DNA of 38,115 nucleotides from an uncultured delta proteobacterium. Lineage in GTDB: Bacteria; Myxococcota_A; Polyangia; Polyangiales; JADJMO01. The notes under the pieces were generated by a model. It saw nothing but the letters and a program-made list of their open reading frames with translations. It was not told where the DNA came from and ran no database searches. Within the stretch, counting starts at the first letter, position 1, and each line of letters begins with the position of its first letter. The DNA lies in NCBI GenBank assembly GCA_903923175.1, contig CAIXWQ010000615.1:1-38115 (forward strand), in the 5' to 3' direction. Positions 24,092 to 32,293 of the stretch are shown here, piece by piece. The position numbers and the translations under genes were made by a program.

Positions 24092-25590
24092 GCGCGATGG
24101 ATCGGCGCGGGTTCCTCACCAGGCTCGGCGCGCTCGGCGCGGTCGGCGCGGCCGCGACGGCGGGCGCCTCGGCGTTCCTCCTCGGCCCGCGCGCCGCGAT
24201 GGCCGACGGCCTCCCGAAGGCGTTCGGGCGCAAGCTCGTGAACCTGGTGTTCAACGGCGCGCCCGATTTCCGCCACCTGATCGTGCCGAAGCCCGCGACC
24301 TCGGACACGACCGCCTACGGCTACTACTACTGGAAATACCGCTCGAGCTCGCACTACATCGACGGCAACAAGCCGGACACGTGGCAGAGCCGCTACGACT
24401 CCGACTACGACCACGTGACCTCGATCGGCGGCGTGGCCGTCCCCGAGTTCGGCGTGCTGAAGCTCGCGGGGTGGCTGAAGGATCAGATCGTCGCGGGCAA
24501 CGTGGCGATCGTCTCCAACGTGAAGCACTCGGAGAACCGCGATCACGCCCACTCGCTGCTGATGCTGGAGAGCGGCGATCTCACGACCAGCGCGTTCGCG
24601 ACCGATCGCGACGGCTGGGGCGGCCGCCTCGCCGACGCCCTCGGCGGCAACATGTTCTCGATGACCCGGCAGCGGCTCCTGTTCGCCAATCTGCCGAAGG
24701 GCTCGAAGAGCCAGATCATCTCGGCGCGCGACACCCGCAAGTTCGGGCTCGTGAAGTCGACCGCGACCGACTGGAAGGAGGGGAGCAAGGCCGTCTCCGA
24801 TCGCGCGCTCTCCTCGTACTACGCGGCCAAGCGCGACTCGATCGATCCTTCGTCGCCGCACGCGCAGTTCGTGCAGACCGAGCGGCTGCTGCGCGATTTC
24901 AGCAACGCCGTGCAGTCGCGCCTCGGCTCCAACGCGGTGCCGGCGGCGATCGCCGCGCTGTTCTCCGGCGACTCCCCCACGCTGAAGCGCAACCCGAACT
25001 TCGGCGAGGAGATGCGCAACATCTACGACTGCCTCGCCTGCGAGGACCTCAAGAGCGCGGCCGGCGCGCCCTTCGGCTTCCGCGTCGGCTCGGTCGACTA
25101 CGGCGGCTGGGACAGCCACAAGAACCAGCGCGACCAGATCGAGCCGCAGTTCGCGGAGATCTTCGGCGCCGGCGGCGGGCTCGACGTGCTCCACCAGGCG
25201 GTCGCGACCGACATGCCGGGGGCGCTCTCGAAGCTCGTCTTCACGGTCGCGGGCGAATTCGGCCGCCAGCTGCACTCGAATGGCGATCGCGGCACCGACC
25301 ACGGGCGCGGCAACTACGTCTTCGTGATCGGCGACGGCGTGAAGGGCGGCATCTACGGCGACATCTTCCCGATGGAAGAGATCACCACGAAGATCGACGG
25401 CCTGAACGCGTACGAGGCCTTCAACCGGGACATCACCGGCAAGACGGCCTTCGACCGTGTGTTCGGTGCGGTCGGCGACTGGGTCGGCGAGAGCGACACC
25501 ATCGGCGACCTCGTCTTCCCCAACCGCGCGAGCTCGCCGCTCGAGGCGGGCGTCGCGCTCACGCGCAGCTCGCTCTTCAAGTCGCCCTGA
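24088..25590 (+). CDS. DUF1501 protein exported by the Tat pathway
   Basis: The protein has 500 residues. MDRRGFLTRLG followed by a hydrophobic stretch and PRAAMA is a clear twin-arginine signal. Family landmarks are HSENRDHAHSLLMLESGD, VDYGGWDSHKNQRDQ, GEFGRQLHSNGDRGTDHGRG and VFVIGDGVKGGIYG. DUF1501 is related to alkaline phosphatase/sulfatase-like folds, and the Asp/His residues in DHGRG and GWDSH resemble metal ligands; activity has not been shown for the family as far as I know. Tat export suggests it folds, perhaps with metal, in the cytoplasm first. It is translationally coupled to the DUF1800 gene by the ATGA overlap, which supports a common complex. Confidence 0.9.
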   Translation: MSAMDRRGFLTRLGALGAVGAAATAGASAFLLGPRAAMADGLPKAFGRKLVNLVFNGAPDFRHLIVPKPATSDTTAYGYYYWKYRSSSHYIDGNKPDTWQSRYDSDYDHVTSIGGVAVPEFGVLKLAGWLKDQIVAGNVAIVSNVKHSENRDHAHSLLMLESGDLTTSAFATDRDGWGGRLADALGGNMFSMTRQRLLFANLPKGSKSQIISARDTRKFGLVKSTATDWKEGSKAVSDRALSSYYAAKRDSIDPSSPHAQFVQTERLLRDFSNAVQSRLGSNAVPAAIAALFSGDSPTLKRNPNFGEEMRNIYDCLACEDLKSAAGAPFGFRVGSVDYGGWDSHKNQRDQIEPQFAEIFGAGGGLDVLHQAVATDMPGALSKLVFTVAGEFGRQLHSNGDRGTDHGRGNYVFVIGDGVKGGIYGDIFPMEEITTKIDGLNAYEAFNRDITGKTAFDRVFGAVGDWVGESDTIGDLVFPNRASSPLEAGVALTRSSLFKSP

Positions 25591-25666
25591 GCCTGCTACG
25601 GCCGCGGTTTCTCCGCGCGCTCGGCGAGCGCCGCGCGGCCCTGCCCGCGCGGTGTAAGGCGGCGTA

Positions 25667-25706
25667 GCCTCCGGGCGTTCACCCCGCGTCCCGCTCGCCC
25701 GGAGGC
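25667..25706 (+). promoter_or_regulatory. Inverted repeat that would sequester the ribosome binding site of the DUF4349 gene
   Basis: GCCTCCGGGCG (25667-25677) pairs perfectly over 11 bp with CGCCCGGAGGC (25696-25706) around an 18-base loop. The right arm contains GGAGG (25701-25705), the Shine-Dalgarno site five bases before the ATG at 25711. In mRNA this hairpin would block initiation unless opened. Confidence 0.6.
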
Positions 25707-25710
25707 CGCC

Positions 25711-27129
25711 ATGTCGCTTCGTTATGCTCGCTTCTTCGGACTCGTCGTAGCCCTCCCGCTCGCCGCTTGCGGGGGAGGGGGCGCCTACAAGGCCGCCGCC
25801 TCCGCGCCCCCCTCGTACGGCGGAGAGGCCTCCGGCGGGAGCTTCCACGGAGGCGTGACGACCAACGGCGTGCCCGGCGCCTACGCGGCCCGCAGCGCGC
25901 CGCCGAGCGCCCCCATGCCGGCGGCCGCCTCGGACGAGCGCGTCGTCGTGAAGGCCCAGGCGTACAGCGAGGACGTCGCGGTCGCCGAGAGCACGAGCGG
26001 CGGCGACGGCGGTGGCACCGTGGCGAAGGAGCCCAGCGGTCCGCAGCCGCTTCCGCCGCCGAAGCCGAGGGACGACGTGGGAACGAGCGACGGCGACGGC
26101 GTCACCAACGTCACGACCGCCGGGACCGGCAACGCGAACGTGCAGCCGGGCACGACCCAGGCCCCCGCGCAGGCGAAGGAGATGCTCGACATCGAGGCGA
26201 ACATGACGCTCGCCGTCGAGTCGGTGCGCGACGCGGCCAAGCGCGTGCGCGAGGTGTCGAAGGAGTACGGCGCCAGCGTCACGGGCGATCAGGTGCAGGA
26301 CGAGGGCTCCTACCAGCGCGGCGCGTTCGAGATCCGCGTGCCGAGCGAGAAGATCGACGCGTTCCTCGAGGCGATCACCGGGCTCGGCACCGTGCGCTCG
26401 CGCGACGTGCGCGCGACCGACGTCTCCAAGCAGTACTTCGACTCGCAGATCCTCCTGCGCAACCTCGAAGTAACCATGAAGCGCTACGAGGAGATCCTCG
26501 CACAGGCGAAGAACGTGCAGGAGGTGCTCGTCGTGGAGCAGGAGCTCACGCGCCTGCGCGGCGAGATCAACCGCGTGAAGGGCGAGCTGCGCTTCATGCG
26601 CGATCGCGTGTCGCGCTCCACGCTGCACCTGCAGATCGTGCCGAAGTCCGTCGACACGAGCCCGCCGCCCGAGGTCCCCGAGGCGAAGCTCTTCCCCGGC
26701 GTGCGCGGCACGATCCTCACGGACCTGACCGGCGACGGGCACAACACGTACTACGGCCTCGGGATGTCGATCCTCTTCCTGCGCTCGTTCCAGGTCGATT
26801 TCGACGTGCTGCGCCACGGCGACTCGGTCTTCGCGTCGAACGGCAGCGAGGGGCGCGCGTTCCTGGTCACGATGGGCGGCGACATCTACTCGGACTTCTT
26901 CGGCAGCGGTCGGCGCGCGTTCCTCAACCCGTACATCGGCCTGCGCGGCGGCTACGCCCGCATCGAGGGGAAGAACAACGCGCTGGTCGCCGGCACGCTC
27001 GGCCTCGAGCTGTTCCGCTCCAAGGGCGTGCTGCTCGATCTGCAGGCGCGGCTGCACCTGTTCTTCGGCAACGGCGACGGGGCGCACGCCGGCATCCAGC
27101 CGGCGCTGGGGCTGAACGTGGCGTTCTGA
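25711..27129 (+). CDS. DUF4349 lipoprotein with a C-terminal beta-barrel-like domain
   Basis: The protein has 472 residues. A signal peptide ends at PLAAC (lipid Cys20). A long Gly/Ser/Pro linker (~22-160) leads to the DUF4349 domain (~165-315), with NMTLAVESV, FEIRVPSEKIDAFLEAI, SKQYFDSQILLRNLEV and a coiled-coil LVVEQELTRLRGEINRVKGEL. The rest (~330-472) is strand-rich: NPYIGLRGGYARI, LVAGTLGLELF and VLLDLQARLHLFFG, ending GLNVAF with a terminal Phe, typical of outer membrane barrels. Most DUF4349 proteins instead end with one membrane helix. ATG 25711 with GGAGG is clear. Predicted localisation: outer membrane, with the DUF4349 coiled coil in the periplasm or outside; function unknown. Confidence 0.82.
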   Translation: MSLRYARFFGLVVALPLAACGGGGAYKAAASAPPSYGGEASGGSFHGGVTTNGVPGAYAARSAPPSAPMPAAASDERVVVKAQAYSEDVAVAESTSGGDGGGTVAKEPSGPQPLPPPKPRDDVGTSDGDGVTNVTTAGTGNANVQPGTTQAPAQAKEMLDIEANMTLAVESVRDAAKRVREVSKEYGASVTGDQVQDEGSYQRGAFEIRVPSEKIDAFLEAITGLGTVRSRDVRATDVSKQYFDSQILLRNLEVTMKRYEEILAQAKNVQEVLVVEQELTRLRGEINRVKGELRFMRDRVSRSTLHLQIVPKSVDTSPPPEVPEAKLFPGVRGTILTDLTGDGHNTYYGLGMSILFLRSFQVDFDVLRHGDSVFASNGSEGRAFLVTMGGDIYSDFFGSGRRAFLNPYIGLRGGYARIEGKNNALVAGTLGLELFRSKGVLLDLQARLHLFFGNGDGAHAGIQPALGLNVAF

Positions 27130-27135
27130 GGCTCG

Positions 27136-27148
27136 GGCCGGCTCGGCC
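27136..27148. terminator. Short hairpin between converging genes
   Basis: GGCCG and CGGCC form a five-pair stem with a GCT loop in the 31-bp gap between the DUF4349 stop and the converging lipoprotein stop. A weak candidate two-way terminator. Confidence 0.28.
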
Positions 27149-27160
27149 GCGCGCGCGTCG

Positions 27161-28174
27161 TCACCGGAAGCAGGCGTCGCTGCCGGTCGTCGCGCGCGTC
27201 AGCACGCAGCCGGCGTGGGTCGCAGGGTTCACGAAATAGAGGTCGAGCGGCTCGTCGCTCGGCGTCGCGCGGCGCACCGTGCAGCCCGGCGTGGTCGTGC
27301 AGGCCGGCGCGCCGGGCGTCGTCGGCTCGATCGTGAGCACCCACGTCGTTTCGCGCGTCGGGGCCTCGCTCGCCAGCAACGCGGCCTCGTCGACGAACAG
27401 CACCCCGCGCGGGTCGCGCTCGGCGAGCAGCGCCGCCGCGGTGCCCGAAGCGGGCGTGCGCGCGCCCCACGCGGCGAGCTCGCCGCCGGACTGCGTGGTC
27501 GCGTACGCTGCGCCGCCCGCGGGGCCCAGGAAATCCGAGGGGAACACGAGCCCGCGGACCCACGGGGCGCCCGCCGCGTCGACGAACGAGAGCGGCGTGC
27601 AGCGCGCGATCGCCTCCGCGCCCGCGACGACCTCCGCCGTGCAGGTGGCCTTCGCGAGGAAGATTCGCGTGGCGGGCGGGCCGCCGAGCGGGCCGACGAG
27701 GCCGCGCAGGTAGCCCCGCGTCTCGAGCGTGTATGCGCCGGGGGCGAGGCTCGTGACGACCCCGTCGACGCCGCCCCCCGCGTCGACGCCGATCGCGGCG
27801 GGGCTCTCGGGGAATTCGACGCCCACGCGCGAGGGGCCACTCGTGAGCACCGCCGTCGCGTAGGCGATCCGATTGTGGAGCAGATCGTCGAAGGTCGAGC
27901 CTGCGCCGAAGGCCGTGACGAAGGCGGGATCGCTCGTCCCGAGCAGGTCGGGCGCGCGCACGCGGAGCGCGCCGAGCGCGGACTCGGCGTCGGGCGTGCT
28001 CGCGTCGACGGACGCGTCTCGCTCCGCCGGCGGCGCGGCGTCACCGGCTGCCTCGGCGTCGTCGAGCGCGCCTCCCGCCTCGCGCGGCGTCGAGGCGATG
28101 CGGCCGCCGCAGGAGGCGAGCGCGAACGCCAGCGTGAACGGGCCACAGGCGCGGCGGAGGCGACCCACGCGCAC
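27161..28174 (-). CDS. Lipoprotein of unknown function
   Basis: The protein has 337 residues. The signal peptide ends at FALASC (lipid Cys near 22), followed by an acidic Ala/Asp/Glu linker (~30-65). The remainder is a predicted beta-rich domain, with paired cysteines late in the chain (CTTTPGC, AGC, DACF) that could form disulfides. No family recognised. It starts at GTG (28174); a second GTG at 28168 is equally possible and neither has a clear ribosome binding site. The coding evidence is the signal peptide plus sustained high GC third positions. Confidence 0.75.
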   Translation of the reverse strand: MRVGRLRRACGPFTLAFALASCGGRIASTPREAGGALDDAEAAGDAAPPAERDASVDASTPDAESALGALRVRAPDLLGTSDPAFVTAFGAGSTFDDLLHNRIAYATAVLTSGPSRVGVEFPESPAAIGVDAGGGVDGVVTSLAPGAYTLETRGYLRGLVGPLGGPPATRIFLAKATCTAEVVAGAEAIARCTPLSFVDAAGAPWVRGLVFPSDFLGPAGGAAYATTQSGGELAAWGARTPASGTAAALLAERDPRGVLFVDEAALLASEAPTRETTWVLTIEPTTPGAPACTTTPGCTVRRATPSDEPLDLYFVNPATHAGCVLTRATTGSDACFR

Positions 28175-28276
28175 GACGCTAGCAGGCTGCCGAGGAGCCG
28201 CCTGCGAGAACCGTGACCATCGGCAGCTCGGGCAGATCGCGCGAGGAGCCCGCCCGCCGCGTCGCGCGCCCCTCCT

Positions 28277-29077
28277 TCAGAACGCGGCCATCACGAAGAG
28301 CCCGAGCTCGGACTGGTTCAACTTCGCGTCGTCGGGGGTCCGGAGGTCGCCGGAGCCGATTCGCGTGAGCGTGTAGCGCAGGCCGCCGTGGATCGGCCCC
28401 GTGCCGACGCCGAGCTCGAGGCGGTGCTCGCGATCGTTGTAGCCGCCGGAGGTGGCCGGCAGGTGATGCCACGAGGCGTGCACGCCGAGATCCCCGAACC
28501 AGAGCTGCACGCGCCCCACCAGCTGCGGGTAGTAGCGGTCGCCGCCGTACCAGCGCGGGGCGAAGTCCATGCCCGCGCCCGCGCCGAACGACACGCGGCC
28601 GCGCACGGGGCCGTCCCAGTGCACGACGCCGTAGTCGAAGGCGAAGTCGCTGCGGAAGTAGAGCTTCGAGCTGCCAGGGTCGACGCCCTCGTATTTCTCG
28701 ACGCCGCCCACGCCGAACTTCATCAGGAATTCGGCGCCGATCAGGGTGTCGAAGCGCGTCGCGTCCCAGTAGCCGTAGACGTCGAAGTCGAGCGTGTACT
28801 GGGTTCGCTTGTAGTCGACAGCGGTCGGCTGGTTGGTGACCGCGTCGGTGCCGAGCCCGCGGCCGCTCACCATCGTGTAGCTGCCGCCGACCCGCATCGC
28901 GGTGTCGCCGTAGCCGTTGCCGTCCGTGTGATCGAGGTTCTTGGCGCCGTCGGCGAGGGCCGCGGGGGCGAGGCAGAGCGCGCCGAGCGCGAGCCCGAGG
29001 GACGCGAGGCGCCGGCCGTGCGTGCGCCGTTCGCGGGGCGAGCGGGGCGAGCGGGGGGAGCGGGGATTGCTGCTCAT
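28277..29077 (-). CDS. Outer membrane beta-barrel-like protein, second gene of a pair
   Basis: The protein has 266 residues. The N-terminus is an unusual RSP-repeat stretch with basic residues, then a signal peptide LASLGLALGALCLAPAALAD. Strands such as YTLDFDVYGYW, SKLYFRSDFAFDYGVVHW and VRGRVSFGAGAGMDFAP, and a chain ending LGLFVMAAF with terminal Phe, fit an outer membrane barrel. The start lies two bases after the stop of the upstream gene at 29080, with GAGGT eight bases before ATG, so the two are one operon. Family not recognised; it probably acts with its neighbour at the outer membrane. Confidence 0.78.
   Translation of the reverse strand: MSSNPRSPRSPRSPRERRTHGRRLASLGLALGALCLAPAALADGAKNLDHTDGNGYGDTAMRVGGSYTMVSGRGLGTDAVTNQPTAVDYKRTQYTLDFDVYGYWDATRFDTLIGAEFLMKFGVGGVEKYEGVDPGSSKLYFRSDFAFDYGVVHWDGPVRGRVSFGAGAGMDFAPRWYGGDRYYPQLVGRVQLWFGDLGVHASWHHLPATSGGYNDREHRLELGVGTGPIHGGLRYTLTRIGSGDLRTPDDAKLNQSELGLFVMAAF
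29034..29060 (-). repeat. Three 9-bp repeats coding Arg-Ser-Pro
   Basis: The plus-strand unit CGGGGCGAG occurs twice exactly and once with one change. It encodes the RSP repeats that lengthen the signal-peptide n-region of the barrel protein. Confidence 0.75.
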
Positions 29078-29079
29078 GG

Positions 29080-30231
29080 CTAGAACCTCACCCCCAGCTC
29101 CGCGCCGTACCCGAGTCCGAAGCCGCCGAGGACGTTCACCGAGCCATTGGCCTTCACGTATGCGCGATCGGTGAGATTGACCAACAGCCCCGCGCGCAGC
29201 GGGCTCGTCAGCAGGTTGGTCGTCTCACCCTTCTTGAAGCGCGAGCCGCTCAGGTCCCAGAACGACAGGATGTTGAGGTCCCACTGCACCGTCGCCTCGA
29301 TCCACTCGTTGATGGGGATCATCGCGCGCACCATCACGCCGAGGTTCCAGTACTCGTAGCTCTCGGTGTGCGCCGCGTCGGGGTTGGCCGCGGCGTTCGG
29401 CCCGGAGCCGGCCTTGAACGGCGCGTCGTGCACGCCGAGCCAGGCGAACGTCCCCGCGATCTGCAGGATGGTCGGGATGCGCCCCTGGGCGACGACCGTC
29501 TCGCCGCCGAGGTAGTACTCGAAGCCGCCCGCCTGCTTCACGCCGGGCGCGAAGCCCCAGAGCCCGCGGGTGTAGACGTTCAGCTCCATCAGGTACTCGG
29601 CGTTGACCGCGCTCGAGAGCGCCTCTTGCTGCTCCGCGCGCTCCTCCGGAGTCAGGCTCCGGTAGTAGTCGGTGCGCCACGTGTTGCCGTAGGCGTCCTT
29701 CGAGTAGCTCGAGCCGACGTAGGCGTTGTTGCGCATGCCCATCGCCATCATCGTGAACACGAGGAACTTCGAGAGGTACCCGTGGTTCTCCATCACGCGG
29801 ATGCCGGTGAGCCCGATCGCGCCGTCCGCGCCGGGCGCCGCGACGGGGCCGCCCATGCCCGTGAAGACGCCGAGATCGTAGAAGCGCTCGCCGAAGCGGT
29901 TGGTGCCCGTCGACGTGAGCCAGCTCTCGTCGTCGACGACCTCCTCGTGGCGCGGTCGCTTGCGCGCCTTGCGTGCGCCGAAGGCGCCGCCGTCGTCGCG
30001 CGGGGACCATCGCTCGCCGCGCGTCGCCTCGGGGAGCACCGCGCCCTCGGCGCTCGACTCGACGTCCGCCGCCCTCGCGAGCGACTCGCTCGCACCCGGC
30101 AGCATCAGCATGCCGAGGGCCGCCAGCGCCGCCGTCGCGCCGCGCGCCGCGCGTGACCAATCCTGCCTGGAGCCCCGCGAGATCCCGAAGGGTCGTCCCG
30201 CGGCCTCGGTGGGCGCTCGTTCGTGTCGCAT
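29080..30231 (-). CDS. Outer membrane beta-barrel-like protein, first gene of a pair
   Basis: The protein has 383 residues. A long n-region (~30 residues, Arg-rich) precedes a hydrophobic segment (ATAALAALGMLMLPGA), then a charged linker (~55-100). The body shows barrel-like strands: YDLGVFTGMGGPVAAPG, AEYLMELNVYTRGLWGFAP, MVRAMIPINEWIEATVQWDL and the end LGYGAELGVRF with terminal Phe. The ATG has GGAGG close upstream. The stop is two bases from the next barrel gene, so they are cotranscribed. The two proteins differ in sequence, so they are not a recent duplication. Function unknown; porin-like or motility-related roles are possible but unsupported. Confidence 0.78.
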   Translation of the reverse strand: MRHERAPTEAAGRPFGISRGSRQDWSRAARGATAALAALGMLMLPGASESLARAADVESSAEGAVLPEATRGERWSPRDDGGAFGARKARKRPRHEEVVDDESWLTSTGTNRFGERFYDLGVFTGMGGPVAAPGADGAIGLTGIRVMENHGYLSKFLVFTMMAMGMRNNAYVGSSYSKDAYGNTWRTDYYRSLTPEERAEQQEALSSAVNAEYLMELNVYTRGLWGFAPGVKQAGGFEYYLGGETVVAQGRIPTILQIAGTFAWLGVHDAPFKAGSGPNAAANPDAAHTESYEYWNLGVMVRAMIPINEWIEATVQWDLNILSFWDLSGSRFKKGETTNLLTSPLRAGLLVNLTDRAYVKANGSVNVLGGFGLGYGAELGVRF

Positions 30232-30370
30232 CTGCCTCCGACGTGGCGCGCGAGGGTCCTCGCTGCGCGCCCGTGGGCCGATGGTCGCGTGAAACGCGCG
30301 CGTTAGGAAAGGATAGAGATCGCCGCTCCCACGGCCATGGGAGCGCGCGGGCCGGGATTCGCGCCCAGGC

Positions 30371-31375
30371 TCAGCGCGGCACGAGATCGGCCATCGTGCG
30401 CGGGTAGATCTCGAGGTACGTCGGCGGCGTGCCGGCGTCGCTGCCGCTCGCCGGCCGGAAGACGCCGAAGACGCCGGTGAGCGTCTGCCAGTCGTAGCGC
30501 GTCGCCACCCCGTAGCCGGTGAAGGTGTCGCCGCTCAGGAAGAAGGGGCTCACGCTGATCGGCGTCGGGCCGCCGGCGTCGAACATCGCGGGGTAGTAGA
30601 GCCCGCCGGTGGTCTTCGAGATCGAGGTCGCGTCGGTGCTGGCCGTCACGCCGGCGAGCTGCACGAGCACCGGGCCGTACGTGTCCTGGTACGCCGCGAC
30701 CGTGCCGAGCTGGCCGAGCGTCGCCGCCAGCGGCGCGACGGTGCCCGTGCCGACCTTGAAGATGCACCCGCGCCGCGTCTCGCTGACGTCGAGCAGCAGC
30801 TCGTTCTGGCCGCCGGAGGTCACGCGGTAGCCCCAGGCCGCCACGTTCACCTGGTCGCCGACCTGCGGCCCGACGAAGTGCGGCGAGGCGGGCGGGTACA
30901 CCAGCAGGCGGATGGCGTGCTTCGCCGCGCCGGCGAGGTCCGCGTAGCTGGTCGCGTCGGCGAGGAAGATCTGACAGCTCGCGGTGGTGCTCGTGGTGCA
31001 GCCGGCGCCGGAGATCGCCGTCACGTAGAGCCCCTCGAGCCACGAGTAGGTCGGCGTGGTCGGCGGCGTCGCCCACAGCGCGGAGACCGTCGTCGCCGTC
31101 GTCGAGGCGGGGCGCGCGTCGCACGTCGGCCAGTCGTTGGCGGCGTCGCGCGTGTCGGTGGCGTCGAAGGTGTCGGCGGTGTCGAGGGTGTCGGCCGCGT
31201 CGAAGGTGTCGGGGAGCGCGGTGTCGATCCCCTCGTCGGGGAGCGTCGTGTCGGGCGCGCCCGTGTCCTCCGGCGTCGTCGCGCCCGTCGCGTCCGAGCC
31301 GCTGCAGCCGGTGGCGAGCGCGGCGCCCGCGACCCACGCCGAAATTACCCAGAACCGCGCGCGAAGCTCCGTCAA
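30371..31375 (-). CDS. Asp/Thr-rich lipoprotein of unknown function (TTG start)
   Basis: The protein has 334 residues. Beginning at TTG (31375) gives a signal peptide ending at LATGC, and the TTG has GAGGATGCC just upstream. The longer reading from 31501 would add 42 Arg/Ser-rich residues before the signal peptide and cannot be right. Residues ~30-80 are an Asp/Thr/Ala linker with repeats of D-T-x-D-A. The rest is beta-rich with GLYVTAISGAGC, VNVAAWGYRVTSGG and a final YLEIYPRTMADLVPR. The pattern of short strands resembles OB-like or jelly-roll secreted domains, but no family was recognised. It is divergent from the small secreted protein at 31513. Confidence 0.75.
   Translation of the reverse strand: MTELRARFWVISAWVAGAALATGCSGSDATGATTPEDTGAPDTTLPDEGIDTALPDTFDAADTLDTADTFDATDTRDAANDWPTCDARPASTTATTVSALWATPPTTPTYSWLEGLYVTAISGAGCTTSTTASCQIFLADATSYADLAGAAKHAIRLLVYPPASPHFVGPQVGDQVNVAAWGYRVTSGGQNELLLDVSETRRGCIFKVGTGTVAPLAATLGQLGTVAAYQDTYGPVLVQLAGVTASTDATSISKTTGGLYYPAMFDAGGPTPISVSPFFLSGDTFTGYGVATRYDWQTLTGVFGVFRPASGSDAGTPPTYLEIYPRTMADLVPR
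31141..31220 (-). repeat. Degenerate Asp-Thr/Asp-Ala linker repeat
   Basis: Imperfect 15-18 bp units containing GTGTCG and GCGTCGAAG encode the acidic linker behind the lipoprotein signal peptide. The unit length stays in frame. Confidence 0.6.
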
Positions 31376-31493
31376 GGCATCCTCAGCGCGGCCCGGGAAA
31401 TAGCCGGCGAGGCTACGCGAGCGGCGCGCCCTCGAACGTAGCGCGCCGCGGCCGAAACTCGAACCTGGCGGCGTGACTTTCGCTCCGTCCGCG

Positions 31494-31503
31494 GTATGCA
31501 TAC
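31494..31503. promoter_or_regulatory. 10-bp palindrome upstream of a secreted protein gene
   Basis: GTATGCATAC is an exact palindrome ten bases before the ATG at 31513, in the divergent region shared with the TTG-start lipoprotein. It could be an operator or overlap a poor -10 element (TATGCA); evidence is limited to symmetry and place. Confidence 0.3.
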
Positions 31504-31512
31504 GGGACCGCC

Positions 31513-32283
31513 ATGCTCCGACGTCCCACCTGGCTCTCGTCTGGCGCGCCCGCCGCCGCTCTCGCTGTCGGCGTCGCCGCGCTCGTCGTCCTCCCTGCGT
31601 TCGCCGAGGCGAAGGGGAAGAAGGCGCCCGTGGTCGCCGTGGTGTCCGAGGGGATCGCCGAGAAGCTCCACGGGGCGCCGAAGGCGAAGAAGGGGAAGAA
31701 GCCGGCGTTCGTCGGCCGCACGTTCCCCGCCGTGTGCGACGGCGCGGTCACGAGCTGGAAGCTCAGCGACACGGCCGACGACGGCGCGTGGGTCGGCAGC
31801 TTCGTCGGCGGCGCCAAGCCGCACCGCTGCCTGCTCGTCGACGGCGCCCCCGAGTCGGTCGCCGCCGCCAAGGGGCGCCCGAACGTCGACGCGAAGCAGC
31901 TCGCCGCGGCCAAGCTCGCGGCCACCGTCGCGCTCACGCCGAAGAAGGGCTCGGCGGCCGACGTCGGCAAGCTCGACGTGCAGGTGTTCCACGACGGCGT
32001 CGACTTCGTCGCGGTCGCGCAGGCCACCAAGGCGGCGGGCGGCAAGAGCAGCTGCATCGACAAGTCGACGATCGTCGTGATGGTCGAGGACGCCGGCGCT
32101 TGGAAGACGATCTTCCGCCCCAACGCCAAGGGGAAGGACATCTGCGGCTACTCGTTCTTCTCGCGCGGCGACGTCGACGCCGACGGCCGCGACGAGATCG
32201 CCCTGCGCATCGACAAGACCGAGGGGTACGGCTACCGCGTGCTCAAGCGCGTGAAGGGGAGCTACTCGGTCGTCGCGAAGTAG
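31513..32283 (+). CDS. Small secreted protein of unknown function
   Basis: The protein has 256 residues with a signal peptide ending PAFAEA. A Lys-rich patch (KAKKGKKP) follows at ~55-70. The rest has four cysteines (AVCDG, HRCLL, SSCID, DICGY) that could make two disulfides. A D-x-D-x-D-G-x-D-E motif (GDVDADGRDEIALRID) near the C-terminus resembles FG-GAP or dockerin-type calcium loops. No family recognised. The ATG has only weak upstream complementarity to the ribosome. Its stop lies ten bases from the converging VIT/VWA gene. Confidence 0.78.
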   Translation: MLRRPTWLSSGAPAAALAVGVAALVVLPAFAEAKGKKAPVVAVVSEGIAEKLHGAPKAKKGKKPAFVGRTFPAVCDGAVTSWKLSDTADDGAWVGSFVGGAKPHRCLLVDGAPESVAAAKGRPNVDAKQLAAAKLAATVALTPKKGSAADVGKLDVQVFHDGVDFVAVAQATKAAGGKSSCIDKSTIVVMVEDAGAWKTIFRPNAKGKDICGYSFFSRGDVDADGRDEIALRIDKTEGYGYRVLKRVKGSYSVVAK

Positions 32284-32293
32284 CGAGTAGCGT

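Noticed and set aside
24016-27087. Minus-strand frame of about 1000 codons opposite DUF1501 and DUF4349
   Set aside because: Same reason: codon-bias shadow; the plus-strand genes have signals, motifs and ribosome binding sites.
30293-30304. 12-bp palindrome of alternating C and G flanked by AA and TT upstream of the barrel operon
   Set aside because: Alternating CG runs make such palindromes frequent in this DNA; no further support.
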